Shown here: positions 20,401-21,709 of the stretch, one piece after another | Layout: every line of letters begins with the position of its first letter | How positions within the stretch are numbered: the first letter of the stretch is position 1 | DNA from: a virus | IMG/VR virus record: IMGVR_UViG_3300044638_007605 | Span: 1-21,709 of that record | Direction: 5' to 3' (one strand) | DNA length: 21,709 bases | Position numbers and translations under genes: made by a program | Notes under the pieces: generated by a model | What the model saw: the letters and a program-made list of their open reading frames with translations, nothing else | Database searches by the model: none | What the model was told of the DNA's origin: nothing

Positions 20401-21708
20401 TGCATTACCAACTGTTCCATTGCTATACTTGTAATCCCATTTAACATCAGCACTATTAACATTCAAGTTTGCATAAATGGCTGATAAAAGAATCGTTCCA
20501 GAAGTGGAATAGAATATATTAGTGTATTCGTCACTACGGTAAACATTTGAATCACTTTCTTTTTTGGCATCAATAAACAAATATTGTTTGAGAGGATATT
20601 GACGAAAACTAAACATTTTTGTAGCATTAAAATTAAAATCATCACGAAACAAATTACATGAGATATTGAATAAAACTTGTTTAGGATCGGATTCTACAGG
20701 AATTGTAGAAAAGGTTGCATTTATTAGAGAATAATTATTAGAACTAGAATATATAGTTGATTCTTTAATAGTTTTTAAATTATCTTTTGTATATAACACT
20801 ACACTTCCACGATTATCGTTTGCAGTTTCATTCCATATAATATTAGCGTTTGTAGGAACTCTATACGAATATCCATTACGATTAACAAATGCACTAAGAG
20901 TAGAATAGTTGGTGCTATTAAAATCATTTGTTTCTCCTTTTATTTCTAAATATGCGCTTCCAAAAACACTGCTTGGAGGAAACCAGAAAGTATTTGCGGA
21001 CAAATCATATTCTTCGGAATATAAAACTATTTCAGTTTTATCAATTCCTAAATTTGAAACTTTGGAATAAACATGTAATGGATAAAATGTATTTCTTTGA
21101 AGAATATTATCATTCCTATCTCTGAAGATTATATTGTCTGGAGGATTCGCATCCCATTTTACCCGATATTCATTGCTTGGAGTTGGAAATATATTTGCTT
21201 CGACAATTGCAGTAGAATCGGTTGACGATGTTAAGAATAAGTTAAAAACGACTTTGTCTTTATTTAGTAAAAACTCTATCTGATTTTCTTCTTCAAAAAT
21301 AGCACCTGCGGCAGTTTGTAATTGTATACGAACTTTATGCTTATTTCCACTTCCGTTATTTTTGAAAATTATTTGTTGGTGAGAGTTAGCAGGAAACCAT
21401 TGTTCACTAACATAAGTTGTTGCAGGAGCAGAAGCACGATATGCTAATAATGTATTATCTCCACTAGTTTCAATGAAACGTTTAAACAATATATTGCTTG
21501 TTGTTGGCATGTCATATGAATTTTGATAATAATTATCAACCATAACAGTTTCAACAGTTGTACTTGAAATTGTTTGTGATGTAACGAAACTTGAAGGAGC
21601 AAATGTTACCGTGAATAAATCTTTGGTTGGAGATACAAAATTATAATTAAATAGATAAACTGGAGAATTTGGATAAACTCCTTGATTAACACTTAATGAA
21701 AAATTATT
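17458..21708 (-). CDS. Giant tail/fibre-type protein with NHL-like beta-propeller, 5' end outside the window
   Basis: At least 1416 aa. The frame has no stop before the window's right edge, so the ATG at 21543 is probably internal and the true start lies beyond 21709. The first ~850 residues after that Met are strand-rich, Ser/Asn/Thr-heavy repeats with Ig- or PKD-like stretches. About residues 860-1130 form repeated blades of NHL/SMP-30 type (KLNSPTDFCVDKDEQLYIVD), predicting a six-bladed-type propeller. The last ~120 residues are Trp- and Cys-rich (WSWKY, SWKEL, WEELECGNC, CVSLC). Length, composition and position among structural genes point to a tail fibre, baseplate or adhesion protein; the exact part is unknown. 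Confidence 0.75.
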   Translation of the reverse strand, partial: NNFSLSVNQGVYPNSPVYLFNYNFVSPTKDLFTVTFAPSSFVTSQTISSTTVETVMVDNYYQNSYDMPTTSNILFKRFIETSGDNTLLAYRASAPATTYVSEQWFPANSHQQIIFKNNGSGNKHKVRIQLQTAAGAIFEEENQIEFLLNKDKVVFNLFLTSSTDSTAIVEANIFPTPSNEYRVKWDANPPDNIIFRDRNDNILQRNTFYPLHVYSKVSNLGIDKTEIVLYSEEYDLSANTFWFPPSSVFGSAYLEIKGETNDFNSTNYSTLSAFVNRNGYSYRVPTNANIIWNETANDNRGSVVLYTKDNLKTIKESTIYSSSNNYSLINATFSTIPVESDPKQVLFNISCNLFRDDFNFNATKMFSFRQYPLKQYLFIDAKKESDSNVYRSDEYTNIFYSTSGTILLSAIYANLNVNSADVKWDYKYSNGTVGNATGSSLNITLNTASACVYLSAFNATPVDGDFKAYNFTDYMCFYLLSSIQPFSYIGIPSNIYVPIYQQEIGDRDGNTTALSFQNNSYLNSLGMSAYKPCHTENFQFSATPGFDRYVWKIGSKIYETNSSFAVIPVTYNDVSSNNKVSVSAYNSIFIESNPVSIYNSASSDNSSVFREDVQFYDFPSPDVFITLSNNYFNVNKYAETPELNCTINTSYTTLVNYNVNLVLSSANFFQTKSLNGNQSIFSKLLKINIENSDFIINENSVNHCKVFLSGNIGINIPGYDYCTQNVPLFSNIVDLIAYNGPNLYLYTGKNLLSTGETATFYNGSNTNFSSLPFSGFSSFVFDNGEGSLQSSLSEFLTTSYSSEGNKSPSLTGILNDGSTTVQTWHNMIYVKNSFEKYDPSIQREFYDEIILPYNLEETRINPNDWQFADKINQCLTKFQTNMEYLSASCSINNINFPKANAGFLGSLFGNFKWHTIYSPDNIQDIYFKNLKSAQIIEDKLLTVNENYIQIYSIDETPELLYSFNRLGDGEVLEEPITIRYNSNEKRLFILDRGKNTFFVCEFDINVPQNIKLTHYWGGVGERTDRTKLNSPTDFCVDKDEQLYIVDKDSYIIKVYNKNLNWLNNIQLDNFSANNRPISISEKDGIFIVLTEDNYITVFDKNEKIINSFFVPECNNAVLNQIYDGIVYAISNNTLFKYSLNGTKISSKTFFDPIIEVFFDYTNLYVLTPQYIYRYIDFTEIDKIIDEDEDKAGFQWNNIFVSEKEFVTAYIYNDSFQKIYDNANLLNSRIFKKLYINIDEKGDVIYQSTSSVSPSALTNRPILLGTNEPVLYDTINRSIENLYNSIVELKDNINYLSIYPNHNNNLQWSWKYHYIDSIQRPSLNKNPISWKELRSNQITGSTQLSGISSWCVLRGGVPGNHSLICWNFLQTQCNSLFPLTWEELECGNCRYPFSWSDLENNCCKTPDFVFEDCVSLC

Positions 21709-21709
21709 G

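Noticed and set aside
1-21709. tRNA genes, CRISPR arrays, insertion sequences or integrase/attachment sites
   Set aside because: None seen: no cloverleaf-like clusters, no regularly spaced repeats and no transposase or recombinase motifs among the proteins.

Overview
This window looks like part of a large, AT-rich, T4-like tailed phage genome (myovirus type), viewed between two transcription blocks. The phage assignment rests on four things: a T4 gp4-type head-completion nuclease; a PhoH ATPase; a T4 late-promoter-like TATAAATA box; and N-terminal leaders resembling T4 capsid-targeting sequences. A 2OG-Fe(II) oxygenase, a virion-type lysozyme, very long tail or fibre-type proteins, and many tightly packed or overlapping small genes agree with this. 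The host cannot be determined; the promoters look like ordinary sigma-70 type. No tRNA, rRNA, CRISPR array or insertion sequence was seen, and no gene-free stretch is longer than about 110 bases.

Layout. (1) 1-7899, plus strand: two proteins with capsid-targeting-like N-termini; an HTH plus metallophosphoesterase protein; another leader-bearing protein; a small ORF; a 2OG-Fe(II) oxygenase; a large vWA protein; an unknown; then a leader-bearing lysozyme overlapping a leader-bearing 2H phosphoesterase. (2) 7892-9642, minus strand: metallophosphoesterase, SLOG (DprA/LOG-like) protein and a second 2H phosphoesterase, from a divergent promoter pair at 9643-9714. (3) 9715-11489, plus strand: small charged protein, small vWA protein, P-loop kinase-like protein and a 60-aa Cys-cluster protein, ending in a bidirectional terminator. 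(4) 11526-21709, minus strand: a virion block read right to left, with a giant protein carrying an NHL-like beta-propeller (its 5' end lies outside the window), two paralogous Trp-rich structural proteins, a Cys-rich protein, a GT-B glycosyltransferase, an FkbM-type methyltransferase, an unknown, a two-helix membrane protein, the gp4-like nuclease and PhoH.

Three themes deserve attention. First, many genes have a promoter whose -10 box ends only 5-7 bases before the ATG, so transcription should start at or next to the start codon (leaderless mRNA). This holds for sigma-70-like promoters and, with a constant 5-base gap, for the TATAAATA-like boxes. Second, five proteins share a hydrophobic/aromatic 12-14-residue leader ending in Glu, like the leaders of T4 internal head proteins; two of them are a lysozyme and a 2H phosphoesterase, suggesting capsid-packaged, possibly injected enzymes. 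Third, the metallophosphoesterase-SLOG-2H operon lies tail-to-tail with the packaged-type 2H gene. All these enzyme families act on nucleotides or phosphodiesters, so the locus is a candidate counter-defence or RNA/nucleotide-processing module. Perfect inverted repeats of 18 bp and 15 bp lie inside coding sequence.
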